Assembly (NCBI GenBank): GCA_021108035.1
Contig: JAIORQ010000086.1
Coordinates: 1 to 64,000, forward strand
DNA from: Bacteroidales bacterium
Lineage (GTDB): Bacteria; Bacteroidota; Bacteroidia; Bacteroidales; JAADGE01
Length of the DNA stretch: 64,000 nucleotides
Reading direction: 5' to 3'
A program made the position numbers and the translations under genes. This document shows positions 52,411-62,332 of the stretch, one piece after another. The notes under the pieces were generated by a model that saw nothing but the letters and a program-made list of their open reading frames with translations, made no database searches and had not been told where the DNA came from. The first letter of the stretch is position 1. The number at the start of each line of letters is the position of its first letter.

Positions 52411-55400
52411 CTATAACTTAATGCAAGCCAACAATATATCATCAGTTTGATGAGAATCTATCATCCAATCTTCGATTTCTTTTTTTAAGATATCATGTTG
52501 CTCTTGCATCGGTTTATAATGGATATCTAATAATAATTCTTTTAACCGTTTGATCATATATTTTCTGTCATTTGGTCCTCCGAATTGATCTTGGAAACCA
52601 TCTGTAAACATATAGAACCATGTTGGAGATTCATATTGAATTATATGACTTGAAAAGTCCTTTTTTTCTTGTTGGTATCCGCCAATACCACTTCTGTTTG
52701 CTTTTACTTGTATTAATTTGCCGTTGGTGATATAAATTAAAGGATTTTTTGCTCCGGCAAATTCAATGGTTTTATTTTCTTTATCTATCACGCAAAGAGC
52801 CATGTCCATACCGTCTTGAGAAAATCCTTCTGTATCTTGTTTTAATACTTTAATAACAGATTCATTCATTTTTTCAAGAATTTCATCTGCTTTTGTAATG
52901 TTTTTGTTCACAATTGTAGTCAAGATTTCACTTCCTATCATGCTCATTAAAGCTCCGGGTACACCGTGTCCGGTACAATCAACAGCAGTGTAAATAATTT
53001 TGTTGTTTCTTTCAGCATACCAGTAAAAATCGCCGCTTACAATATCTCTTGGTTTAAACAGGATAAAATTTTCTTCTAAACCTGCCGTAATTTTTTCTCT
53101 TAGAGGTAACATTGCCTCCTGAATTCTTTTTGCATAATTTATACTTGCAGTAATTGAATTGTTTTTCTGAATAATCTCTTCGTTTTGTTCAGACAGCGTT
53201 TCATTTTTTGCTTCAATTTCTTCTTTTTGAATTTGTATTTCTTGTGTTCTTTCTTCAACAATTCGTTTTAAATTTTCTCTTTGTTTTTTTAATCTGAAAA
53301 CACTGAGCTGAATAACACCGTAGATGAACAGAATAAACAGAATAAAATAACCGACATAAGCCCATAAGGTTCTGTACCAAGGAGGTAAAATTTCAAAAGT
53401 ATATTCGGCAACTTCACTTTCTATATTATATAGATTTTTTGCTTTTACAATAAATGTATATGTTCCGGGGTCTAAGTTTGAATATTCTTTATTTGTTATT
53501 GATTTCCAATCTGACCAATCGGCATCATTCCCTTGCAGCTTAAACATATACTGCGTTTTTTCCGGTTCTTCATAAAATATCGAAGAAAAGAAAAATCTTA
53601 AATCATTGAATTCATAAGGAATTTTAGGAATTTGTTTGGCTTCTTGTACGAGAACAATATTGTTATTTGCATCACTAAATGTACCGCCGAACAGTAATGA
53701 GTCGTTTTTAATAAATTCTACTTTTCTGATTAAGGCATTAAAAGGTTTATCAAATTGTTTTTTTGAATCTAAATTGTAAAGAACAAAACCATTTTCATTA
53801 CCTACAACTAACTCATTGTCTGAAATTTGATTTATACTATAAATATTATTCTTAACTTTATAATATGGTGTTTTTATGACCTGATAACCGTCTGCAGTTT
53901 TCTTAATTAAACCAAGTTCCCAAGATTGTTTGTTTTTTATTTTCGGGTCCTCAATAACCTCTTTAAACCAAATATTTCCGTTCCTTGCTTGATATATTTT
54001 ATCAATAATAATATCTTTATTAAAAATATTATAAAATTCTTGATTTTTAATAAACTTATTTGATTCATTATCAAACGAATAAACTCCTTTTTTAGTTGTA
54101 AATATTATTTTATCATTTATTTTAAAAACGTAATTTCCGTAAATATCCGGCAAACCGTCGTCTGTGGTAAAAGTTTTTTCTTCAATTACTGAATCTAATT
54201 TAGTATTTAGTTTTAATCTGAAAATCCCTTTACTCCTGTCTGATACCCATATATGACCATTATTATCTTCTTGAATATAAACATAAAACCCTTTAAAATT
54301 ATTCAATTTATGAGCAAACTCCCATTTTCCGTTTTTAAATTTAAACAAAGACAATCCGTTTCCGCCTGTAGCTAATATTTTATCGGGATGGTTTTTTAAT
54401 CCGATAAAATTTTTAACACTTACATTTGGTCCTATTAAGTTTGCTTTGTTGCCGGTAATTTGGAATAAACCTGATTGACCGGCAAAAAGAAGTGTCTTGT
54501 TTAAAATGTCAATTTTCCATATTTGAGTAAGACCCATTTCATTTTCAACCAGTTTAAATTTTTCGCCGTGGATTGTGTTGCTTTTAGAAAAATCCTTATA
54601 AAATACTCCGGCCGAAGTCCCTATATATATATTATTATCATATTTAACAGATGCATATCCGGCCTCTGTTAAATTTGATCGTTCTGAAAACGCGACATTC
54701 GGTAGATTTGCATAGATAACAGATATACCGTCATTTGTTCCTACCCAAATATTTTTATTCATATCTGCATAGACACACCAAACCGTATTGTTTTGCAAAC
54801 CATTATCTGATGATAAATGTTTTATTACATTGAGGTTTTTATCTGTAATAACCATTCCTTGACCATATAACCCTCCTAAAAAGTAATTATTATCATAAAC
54901 CGACGGATATATTAAACTATAAAACAAGGAGTTTTTTTCAAGGCTTTCCAATTTTCCGCCGGACAGAAGTCTTACACTATCTTGCCAACTTGTAATGTAC
55001 ACTGAACCTTTGGGTCCGGGATACATACCATAGGGTTGTTTTTGAGAGTAAAATTCACTTGTTCCGTCTAAAAGTTTCAATTCATCGTTTGTAAATTCAA
55101 GAATACCTCTACCTTTTTCGTAAATAAAAATTCTATCATTTATTTTAAAAGAATTAAAAAAACTATTTTCAGGTTTGCTAATATCAATTGTTTTGATTGT
55201 ATCATTTTCATAAATATAAATTGTGAGCGGTGTTACAAATACTATATGATTTTTCTTTGTTTTATGGACTTGTGTAACTCTTGTAAATTGTTTTTTATCT
55301 TCCGGGATTTTTTCAGTTAATGATTTGTATATCATATCACCGTCATCTCCTACTTTCAAGTATCCCATTTCATTTGCGCTTGCTCCAACGAATATTCTTC

Positions 55401-55674
55401 CGGCATCATTTTTAGCTAATGAATATACAGTAGGATCATTGGGTAAAAAGATTTTATGCCATGTTTTTCCGTCAAATTCAAGAATATAGGTTTGATTTGC
55501 AAAATACATAACGCCTCGGTTATCTTGAATGATATTAAAAATTTGAGGATTACCGTCATATTCAGCCCTTGTATAGTTTTTTATATAAGGAATACCTTTA
55601 CTTTCAACCTGTCCGTATGCATATCCGGAAAGAATTAGTATTAACAAAACACTTAAATATTTTTTTAAATCCAT
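52411..55674 (-). CDS. sensor with Reg_prop propeller, Y_Y_Y domain and SpoIIE phosphatase
   Basis: 1087 residues. Order: signal peptide, beta-propeller of two-component-regulator type (blades such as NTVWCVYADMNKNIWVGTNDG), Y_Y_Y domain (PYEFNDLRFFFSSIFYEEPE to YTFIVKAKN), membrane helix at ~773-791, coiled coil 794-848, and a cytoplasmic PP2C/SpoIIE phosphatase with metal-site Asp899 (AVDCTGHGVPGA), Asp1025 (MFTDGF) and the C-terminal TDDILL. Hybrid two-component sensors usually have this input with a kinase; here the output is a phosphatase, so it likely controls an anti-anti-sigma type switch. No partner gene seen nearby. Confidence 0.9.
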   Translation of the reverse strand: MDLKKYLSVLLILILSGYAYGQVESKGIPYIKNYTRAEYDGNPQIFNIIQDNRGVMYFANQTYILEFDGKTWHKIFLPNDPTVYSLAKNDAGRIFVGASANEMGYLKVGDDGDMIYKSLTEKIPEDKKQFTRVTQVHKTKKNHIVFVTPLTIYIYENDTIKTIDISKPENSFFNSFKINDRIFIYEKGRGILEFTNDELKLLDGTSEFYSQKQPYGMYPGPKGSVYITSWQDSVRLLSGGKLESLEKNSLFYSLIYPSVYDNNYFLGGLYGQGMVITDKNLNVIKHLSSDNGLQNNTVWCVYADMNKNIWVGTNDGISVIYANLPNVAFSERSNLTEAGYASVKYDNNIYIGTSAGVFYKDFSKSNTIHGEKFKLVENEMGLTQIWKIDILNKTLLFAGQSGLFQITGNKANLIGPNVSVKNFIGLKNHPDKILATGGNGLSLFKFKNGKWEFAHKLNNFKGFYVYIQEDNNGHIWVSDRSKGIFRLKLNTKLDSVIEEKTFTTDDGLPDIYGNYVFKINDKIIFTTKKGVYSFDNESNKFIKNQEFYNIFNKDIIIDKIYQARNGNIWFKEVIEDPKIKNKQSWELGLIKKTADGYQVIKTPYYKVKNNIYSINQISDNELVVGNENGFVLYNLDSKKQFDKPFNALIRKVEFIKNDSLLFGGTFSDANNNIVLVQEAKQIPKIPYEFNDLRFFFSSIFYEEPEKTQYMFKLQGNDADWSDWKSITNKEYSNLDPGTYTFIVKAKNLYNIESEVAEYTFEILPPWYRTLWAYVGYFILFILFIYGVIQLSVFRLKKQRENLKRIVEERTQEIQIQKEEIEAKNETLSEQNEEIIQKNNSITASINYAKRIQEAMLPLREKITAGLEENFILFKPRDIVSGDFYWYAERNNKIIYTAVDCTGHGVPGALMSMIGSEILTTIVNKNITKADEILEKMNESVIKVLKQDTEGFSQDGMDMALCVIDKENKTIEFAGAKNPLIYITNGKLIQVKANRSGIGGYQQEKKDFSSHIIQYESPTWFYMFTDGFQDQFGGPNDRKYMIKRLKELLLDIHYKPMQEQHDILKKEIEDWMIDSHQTDDILLACIKL

Positions 55675-55698
55675 TTTACAGAGTTCTAATATTTAATA

Positions 55699-55730
55699 CA
55701 AAGATACTAAGATTTTTTAATATGTACCAA
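55699..55730 (-). promoter_or_regulatory. predicted promoter of the SpoIIE sensor gene
   Basis: On the minus strand TTGG (55730-55727) and TATCTTTG (55706-55699), 20 nt apart, fit the -33/-7 pattern. The ATG lies 24 nt further at 55674. Confidence 0.55.
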
Positions 55731-55857
55731 TAATAATTGATTGCAATCGGGTAAACAAACAGTTGTTATGTGTAAGTTTCAACGGTTTTTGTGAATAATA
55801 CAGGATAATTTCTCAAACGTGTAACTTAAAAGCCAATTATATTCTTCATTTTGAGCA

Positions 55858-58074
55858 TTAATCATGCCAAGTAGAATATAGTATTTCTGCATCTGAATTA
55901 ATTATTAAATAATACAGTTCCTTTTTTGTTAATACATCATAATTTTTATTGATGTATGGCGAAAAATATCCTAAAACATTGATTGTATTACTGTTTAATT
56001 TAATCGCGTTAGTTCCGAAAAATGCTTTGTCCTTTTCAACAGGAACATGCTTTTCAATAAATCCGTCTTGTGAAATAATTGTTAATAATATATTTGTTTC
56101 TTGCATTGAATTACCTGCTGATGAAACATGCTCGTTACCTGCTAAATCAATATAAGACAAATAATTACTGAATAAGAAAATACGAGTATCCATTTTAATA
56201 ATGTCAAAAATGTATGCCTTTGCCTTTATATTTATGGCATAAGACTGTAAATCATCATCTAAATTTAACCGGTATATTATCTGCTCATCATCATCTGTCT
56301 TTAATACATCAATTTTGTAACCGTTAAAAACTATTATCAGTGAATTATTTATATCATCAAACTTCATTATTCTCGGAACTTTATTATACGGCAATTTCTT
56401 TGTCATTATAATTTGTCCTTTTCCGGAATATTTAATCAGAGTATTTACAATACTTTTACCAATACTTGTTTCAATTGTAAAATAACCTCCTTTAAAGTCT
56501 TCAATCAAAGCATTTATAATATCAGAAGTATCAGAAATGTTTGATTTCTTGAAAACTTTAAATTTTTTCATGTTTTCAGTTTGACCTGTGAACCCGGCCA
56601 AATTGCCTTTCTTTGTTTTATAAAAACCACTTACTGTTAATTTGTTATTTTTATCAATTATAAAATCTGAAATATAATATTCGTTCGTATTAATATTTTG
56701 CTTATTTACAAATGCTTTTTTAATATCTGTTAACTTATTAATATAAAAAAAGGTGTCGTTTTTTATATCATATTCAGTTTCAAATAGTTTCTTCTTAAGG
56801 TTCTCAAAAACAGCATCTTGCTTTTCTTGAAAAAAAAGTTCTTGCCTGTATGTATAATCTTTCAGCCCCGTCATACCATTATATTCTGACAGATAGAAGT
56901 TTTTATATTTTCTGATTTGCTCTGCATTAATACTTAATCGAAAATTCTTATTTAAACTATCGGATATAATTTTATTTTCTCTTAATATATTGCAATATTG
57001 TGCATATTGAAAAAGAGAGAATTTATCGGAATTTGCTGTGTCATTAACCGTTTTTTTAACTAAAGTTAAGTAGTTTATCTTCGTTTCATTAAGTTTAAAC
57101 AGCTTTACCAATAATGAGTTATTATCAAATTTTTCAATTTTATATACTAACTTTTCATTTAATTTATAAGGTTTATTAAGGTCAGAAAAATCACTTTTCA
57201 ACAATTGATTAATCTTTGATTTCATTAAAGAATCAACTGAAAAAATATCATTTCTGTTTTCGGAAACATTTACATTCTTAGTTTCTTTAACCTTTCGCAC
57301 CCATTTTTTATAGTTCCATAATGAAAAATTATTTTCTAAAAAGTTTGAATTTGTAAGTCCGTCAAGTCTGTATGTTATTATGTCTTTTAGTATATACTTT
57401 TGATCATATCCGGCTATGGGATATATATCGGTTGCATTTTTATACTGTTCAAAATAATATATTGTTGAATCAAAATTAGATTCAAGTTTTTCTGTTTTTA
57501 ATAAAAATTCTTTTTCTTGTGTTAAATAGATGTTTTTAATTTTACTGTATTCACGGTTTATGTCCATGAAAATATCAACACATTCGTTATATTTATCACT
57601 GCTTTTATTGAAATATGTAATGATTTGAATGATATTTTCTTCATAAATTTTAATTTCTTCAACTTGTTCTTCAATAAATCCGGTAATATCATCAACAGAA
57701 AGCTTTTTATTTTCAGTTGCAATTTTAATATTTGTATAGTAGTTTATATTCTTTTTCTTTTCTTTTTCCAGCTTAAATTTTGCTAAATTAAAATATAGTT
57801 TTGTATTGTAAATGAAAAATTTAGTATATACAAATTCTGTAAAAGGATTAAATTCTTTAGCCCATTGTTTTGCAATAAGTCCAAGTTGAAAATAGGTATT
57901 TGCAAAATCAGGTTCTTGTTTTTGATAAGCTAATAATAACGTATATGCTTTTTCATTATTTTTACTCAAAACAACATCATAGACATCCTTGTAATCCAAT
58001 TTCTTTTGTGCAAAAGTATTTGAATTAACAATGAAAATAATAAACAAGATTGCTGTAATTGTAATATTTTTCAT
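55858..58074 (-). CDS. large exported hypothetical protein
   Basis: 738 residues with a signal peptide (FIIFIVNSNTFAQ). The first ~120 residues look TPR-like (YTLLLAYQKQEPDFANTYFQLGLIAKQW); the middle is helical and Lys-rich; the C-terminal third is beta-rich (ITAILFI not included) with a possible propeller-like character (NKLTVSGFYKTKKGNLAGFTGQ, SLIIVFNGYKIDVLK). No family recognised. The general plan suggests a surface or periplasmic protein. Minus-strand neighbours on both sides are also exported. Confidence 0.6.
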   Translation of the reverse strand: MKNITITAILFIIFIVNSNTFAQKKLDYKDVYDVVLSKNNEKAYTLLLAYQKQEPDFANTYFQLGLIAKQWAKEFNPFTEFVYTKFFIYNTKLYFNLAKFKLEKEKKKNINYYTNIKIATENKKLSVDDITGFIEEQVEEIKIYEENIIQIITYFNKSSDKYNECVDIFMDINREYSKIKNIYLTQEKEFLLKTEKLESNFDSTIYYFEQYKNATDIYPIAGYDQKYILKDIITYRLDGLTNSNFLENNFSLWNYKKWVRKVKETKNVNVSENRNDIFSVDSLMKSKINQLLKSDFSDLNKPYKLNEKLVYKIEKFDNNSLLVKLFKLNETKINYLTLVKKTVNDTANSDKFSLFQYAQYCNILRENKIISDSLNKNFRLSINAEQIRKYKNFYLSEYNGMTGLKDYTYRQELFFQEKQDAVFENLKKKLFETEYDIKNDTFFYINKLTDIKKAFVNKQNINTNEYYISDFIIDKNNKLTVSGFYKTKKGNLAGFTGQTENMKKFKVFKKSNISDTSDIINALIEDFKGGYFTIETSIGKSIVNTLIKYSGKGQIIMTKKLPYNKVPRIMKFDDINNSLIIVFNGYKIDVLKTDDDEQIIYRLNLDDDLQSYAINIKAKAYIFDIIKMDTRIFLFSNYLSYIDLAGNEHVSSAGNSMQETNILLTIISQDGFIEKHVPVEKDKAFFGTNAIKLNSNTINVLGYFSPYINKNYDVLTKKELYYLIINSDAEILYSTWHD

Positions 58075-58213
58075 AATCTTATTAAACTGTGCTTTTTGAA
58101 ATTGTTTAATTGTTTATCTGCTTATTTGTTTATTTTGTATTTATCAGGAGGGTTGTTCATCATACAATTTAATAGTTTCCTGACTTCTTCCGGTATTAAT
58201 ACATATTTTTTTT

Positions 58214-58241
58214 CAGACTGCTTACTGAAGACAGCCGACTG
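58214..58241. repeat. degenerate CTGAAGACTG-type repeat
   Basis: CAGACTG, ACTGAAGACAG (58224-58234) and CCGACTG stand in a row just after the stop codon of the PD40-OmpA gene. Related to the copies at 15395-15442 and 62261-62327, but the stem is broken. Confidence 0.5.
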
Positions 58242-58242
58242 T

Positions 58243-60306
58243 TTATAAGTCTTCGTTCACATCAATAACTTCAAGTTCGACTCTTCGGTTTTTAGCTCTG
58301 TTTTCTTCAATGTCAAAAGGCAAATAAGCCGGTTTACTTTCTCCGTATCCTTTTGATAGTATTTTATCTTCCGTAATATCTTTGCTGAACAAATATTCTT
58401 TAACTGATTCTGCTCTTCTTTCTGAAAGTTTCATGTTATAAATTTTCGAACCGACATCATCTGTATGGGCTGATATTTCAATTTTAATTTGCGGATTTGT
58501 TTTTAATAATTTTACAACTCTGTCTAATTCTTCAAAAGAACTTTTATTTATATCTGCAGAGTTTGTTTCAAAGTTGATATCATTAAGTTCTAACTTGGTT
58601 GCTTTTTTTAAGGGAATAAGTTTGGCAACAGTAATATAAGAAGCATCTTCATCAACCAAATCAACAATAGTATTATAAAAAGCATAGCCTTTTGGGGATA
58701 CGTTAATCTCATATCTTGTTCCGTCCCGAAGTTTAATCTTTAATTTTCCGTCTTTATCTGTTTTTACATTTTTAATGATTCTTTCATTAGTTGTAAGGTT
58801 AATAATTTCAACAACAGCTTCAATACCTTCGCCTGTTTCTTCATCAGATAATTGTATTTCATAATCTATTTTTTTTACTTGAAGTTCCAAATCTCTTTCA
58901 AATTCACTGAATTGCACAACATTTCTTAAATCAAGATTAAAATAATTGTTGTCGAAATGAGTCTTTTCTGCTTCAATTCTGTAATGATTACCAATAGGCA
59001 GAATTAAAGAAAAACGCCCTTTATTTATTTGCCGGATTTCTACTTTTACTGTATCAGCGTTTTCAACATCATATACAAAAAGATTTGCCGCCAATGGTTC
59101 ATAAATTTCATTATCATAAACATTTACAATCAAATCAATTTCAGAGAATAATTTTATATTTTTTTGATTCTCACCAAACTCCGATAATTGCTTTGTATTA
59201 TATGCAAAGAAAAAATGTGAATAATTCTCGTTATAAACTTCTATTCTGTATTTTCTTCCCTTTTGAAGGAAAATATTGTATTCTCCGGTTTTATCATTCG
59301 TTTTTGCTTTTGATAAGATAATTGAAGTGTTTGGGTCAATAATATTTATTTTTGCACTTAAGGGTTCATTCGTCTTTAGGTCTGAAACTATTCCGTAAAA
59401 ATGAATTGTTTTTTCAGGTTGAAACTGAAATTCTAATTCGGCAGAAACCAAATTTACACTTCTTTTTTTCCCTTTTCCAATATCTGTTTGATAAAATATG
59501 GTTTCACCGTTGAGCGGAATGCTCGGATATGACTCATCTTCTGCATTGTTCAATGTATCAATCGGAATAGGCGACATCCATGCATTTTTAGTAATTTTTT
59601 TTGCATAATAAATATCAGATTTTGTTTTTCCGCCATTTCTTATTGATGAAAAATATAATGTTTTACCGTCAGCCGACAATCTTGGTGATTTATCGCATCC
59701 TGCATTTACGGGTTCGGGCAGAAGAATCGGTTTTTTCCAAGAATTTCCGGACTTTTCTGATACATAAATTTGATAACATTCAAATTTCTTCAACTCTTCA
59801 TTTTCATATTTTTTTACAAAAAAGAAAAACTTTCCGTCAGGTGATAAAAACGGGTCTGTCTCATCTTCAGATGAATTCAAAGGAGCAGGCATTTTTTCCG
59901 GTTTTGACCATATACCGTTTCTTTTTTTGGTAACATAGATATCGAAACTTGCATTTTTATTATTATAACGTAAACTGAAATATATTTCTGAAGCATCATG
60001 ATTATAACTTGGCGCATCAATAAAAAATTCAACAGTATCAAATTTATTAACAGCATCAATTGTTACAGGACCTGCCCATGTTCCGTCAATATTTTTTTTA
60101 CATTCTACAAGTTCTCGTGAATTTTCAATCTCCATAATAAATACAATACTTTTCCCGTCATAACTCATATAAGGGGCAATTGTATGATATGTGTCAGAAT
60201 TTACGGGAACAGGGAGTTTTGATATATTCTGGGATATAATTATTTCGTTAAAATGAATAAAAATAAATATAACAGATAGAAATAATATGAATTTTCTGCC
60301 CTTCAT
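58243..60306 (-). CDS. PD40-OmpA family outer-membrane protein
   Basis: 687 residues from ATG 60306 (MKGRKFILFLSVIFIF, a signal peptide); an ATG at 60333 adds nine residues. Domains: WD40-like PD40 repeats (DPFLSPDGKFFFFVK, SPRLSADGKTLYFSS), then two or three carboxypeptidase-regulatory-like beta domains (FYGIVSDLKTNEPLSAKINI), then a C-terminal OmpA domain with a canonical peptidoglycan loop (SAHTDDVGSKIYNMKLSERR) and AKNRRVELEV. This resembles PorE-like proteins of type IX secretion, minus an obvious TPR part. It anchors to peptidoglycan. Confidence 0.88.
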   Translation of the reverse strand: MKGRKFILFLSVIFIFIHFNEIIISQNISKLPVPVNSDTYHTIAPYMSYDGKSIVFIMEIENSRELVECKKNIDGTWAGPVTIDAVNKFDTVEFFIDAPSYNHDASEIYFSLRYNNKNASFDIYVTKKRNGIWSKPEKMPAPLNSSEDETDPFLSPDGKFFFFVKKYENEELKKFECYQIYVSEKSGNSWKKPILLPEPVNAGCDKSPRLSADGKTLYFSSIRNGGKTKSDIYYAKKITKNAWMSPIPIDTLNNAEDESYPSIPLNGETIFYQTDIGKGKKRSVNLVSAELEFQFQPEKTIHFYGIVSDLKTNEPLSAKINIIDPNTSIILSKAKTNDKTGEYNIFLQKGRKYRIEVYNENYSHFFFAYNTKQLSEFGENQKNIKLFSEIDLIVNVYDNEIYEPLAANLFVYDVENADTVKVEIRQINKGRFSLILPIGNHYRIEAEKTHFDNNYFNLDLRNVVQFSEFERDLELQVKKIDYEIQLSDEETGEGIEAVVEIINLTTNERIIKNVKTDKDGKLKIKLRDGTRYEINVSPKGYAFYNTIVDLVDEDASYITVAKLIPLKKATKLELNDINFETNSADINKSSFEELDRVVKLLKTNPQIKIEISAHTDDVGSKIYNMKLSERRAESVKEYLFSKDITEDKILSKGYGESKPAYLPFDIEENRAKNRRVELEVIDVNEDL

Positions 60307-60402
60307 AAAGAATATTTCGGGATTAACATACAAATATATTAAAACTACATAAAAGTTCCTGTAATATCAGATGTTTTTTATAAGATTTTTGATAACTAAT
60401 AA

Positions 60403-60434
60403 TTTGTATTATTTGAATGCAAGATATACATTTG
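60403..60434 (+). promoter_or_regulatory. predicted promoter of the fused hydro-lyase gene
   Basis: TTTG (60403-60406) and TACATTTG (60427-60434) with a 20-nt spacer match the consensus. The ATG follows at 60465. Confidence 0.65.
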
Positions 60435-60464
60435 TGAAATAAATAATTTTAAAAAACACAAAAA

Positions 60465-62243
60465 ATGGGAAGAACATTTGTAGAAAAAATAATGGATGCC
60501 GAAACAGGTGCTGTTGTTTTTAAAAAACCGAATATTGTATTAACACATGATAATACTGCAAGCATTAAGAAAACATTTGAAAAAATGGGAGGCGAAAAAG
60601 TTGCTGACCCAAACCAACTGTTGATTGTATTAGACCATAATGCTCCGCCTACTACAGCAGCATTAGCATCTCAATATCAGACCATAAGAGATATTGTGAA
60701 AGAACAAGGTATAGAAAAGTTTTATGATGCAGGAAAAGGTATTTGTCATCAAATAATGTCTTATCATGCTGAACCTAAAATGGTTATTGTAGGAAGCGAC
60801 AGTCATACTTGCACTGCCGGTGCTTTTAATGCTCTTGCGGCAGGAATTGACAGAACAGAGGCAGCAGGAATATGGAAAAGAGGTGAAACTTGGTTCAGAG
60901 TTCCGGAAAGTATGAAAGTTACACTGACCGGAAAATTATCAAAAGGTGTTTATGCAAAAGATATTTCTTTATGGATTATCGGAATGATAGGTTCTGACGG
61001 GGCAAATTATATGTCTGTCGAATATCACGGAGAAGGAGTTAAAACTTTGGGTATGTCAGAACGAATGACCTTATGTAATCTTGCTTCTGAAATGGGTGCA
61101 AAAAATGCAGTTTTTCCGCCTGATAAGGTTTTAGCAGAATTTTATAATAAAAATAATATAGACGGAATTTGGGCAGATGAAGATGCAAAATATACAAAAG
61201 AAATTGAAATTAATTTGGATGAATTATTCCCTGTTGTTGCAGCTCCGCATCAAGTTGATAATGTTAAGGCTCTTGCTGAAGTTGCCGGAACACCTTTGCA
61301 TCAGGGATTTATTGGGACTTGTACAAACGGCAGAATTGAGGATTTAAGACAAGCCGCAGAAATACTTAAAGGGAAAAAAGTGGCTGACGGTTTTCAATTA
61401 TTGGTTACACCTGCTTCGCAAAAAATATATTTGCAAGCAATGAAAGAAGGTTTAATTGAAATTTTTATTGAAGCCGGAGCAAATGTTTTGTCATCTTCTT
61501 GCGGACCGTGTCTCGGAACCGGACAAGGAATTCCGGCTGACGGATATAATGTTATTTCAACTGCCAACAGAAATTTTTTGGGCAGAATGGGAAATAAAAA
61601 CGCAAATATTTATTTGGCGTCTCCGGCAAATGTTGCAATATCTGCTGTCAACGGTTATATTTCCGATACAAGAGATAACAATGCAAAAGATAAATTTCCT
61701 TATTCAAAAGAGCAAAGCACGACCTTAACAATTGATGAAAATGATAATCGCAGGACTGAAAACGGTATTTGGAACTATTCTGACACTGATGATTTGAATA
61801 CTGACCAAATGTTTGCCGGCAACTTAACATATAAAGTTTTAAGTTCAGAACCGGAAACTATTATCCCTCATTTATTTGAAGGTTTTGATGTTAATTTCTG
61901 CAAAAATGTAAAAAAAGATGATATTATAATTGCCGGAGATAATTTCGGTTGCGGAAGTTCTCGCGAGCATCCTGCTGTCGGACTTGCATATCTCGGAGTA
62001 AAAGCTGTTATTGTAAAATCAATTAACAGGATTTTTTATCGTTCTTCAATTAATCAGGGTTTATTGTTAATAGTTCATCCTGAAGCAGTTAATGCGTACA
62101 AATTCGGAGATGATGTGGATATTGATTTTGACAATTCCTCAATAACAGTTGGAGGTAAGCAATTTAATTTTGCACCGCTTCCGGAGAAGTTGATGCAAAT
62201 TATTAAGAAGAAGGGGTTGGTAAATTGGATAAAGGAGCATTAA
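60465..62243 (+). CDS. fused LeuC/LeuD-type hydro-lyase (aconitase superfamily)
   Basis: 592 residues joining the large and small subunits of the isopropylmalate/homoaconitate dehydratase group. The large part (1 to ~400) has GSDSHTCTAGAFNALAAG and three 4Fe-4S ligands: Cys286 (GTCTNGR), Cys346 and Cys349 (SSSCGPC). The small part (from ~435) has AGDNFGCGSSREHPAVGLAYLG. Substrate is not decided by these motifs; aconitate, isopropylmalate, homoaconitate or methylated malates are possible. No leu or TCA genes are adjacent, so context does not help. Confidence 0.85.
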   Translation: MGRTFVEKIMDAETGAVVFKKPNIVLTHDNTASIKKTFEKMGGEKVADPNQLLIVLDHNAPPTTAALASQYQTIRDIVKEQGIEKFYDAGKGICHQIMSYHAEPKMVIVGSDSHTCTAGAFNALAAGIDRTEAAGIWKRGETWFRVPESMKVTLTGKLSKGVYAKDISLWIIGMIGSDGANYMSVEYHGEGVKTLGMSERMTLCNLASEMGAKNAVFPPDKVLAEFYNKNNIDGIWADEDAKYTKEIEINLDELFPVVAAPHQVDNVKALAEVAGTPLHQGFIGTCTNGRIEDLRQAAEILKGKKVADGFQLLVTPASQKIYLQAMKEGLIEIFIEAGANVLSSSCGPCLGTGQGIPADGYNVISTANRNFLGRMGNKNANIYLASPANVAISAVNGYISDTRDNNAKDKFPYSKEQSTTLTIDENDNRRTENGIWNYSDTDDLNTDQMFAGNLTYKVLSSEPETIIPHLFEGFDVNFCKNVKKDDIIIAGDNFGCGSSREHPAVGLAYLGVKAVIVKSINRIFYRSSINQGLLLIVHPEAVNAYKFGDDVDIDFDNSSITVGGKQFNFAPLPEKLMQIIKKKGLVNWIKEH

Positions 62244-62260
62244 AAAAAGCCTGCAGAAAG

Positions 62261-62327
62261 CAGTCTTCAGTTCTCATTCAAAATATAAACTGCGAACTGA
62301 AGACTGTGGACTGCCTACTGAAGACTG
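62261..62327. repeat. CTGAAGACTG-type palindrome between convergent genes
   Basis: CAGTCTTCAGTTC (62261-62273) pairs perfectly over 13 bp with GAACTGAAGACTG (62294-62306), with a 20-nt centre. A third copy ACTGAAGACTG follows at 62317-62327. It fills the 89-bp gap between the ends of two convergent genes and may end transcription from both sides. Largest of the three related loci in the window. Confidence 0.8.
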
Positions 62328-62332
62328 TAACA

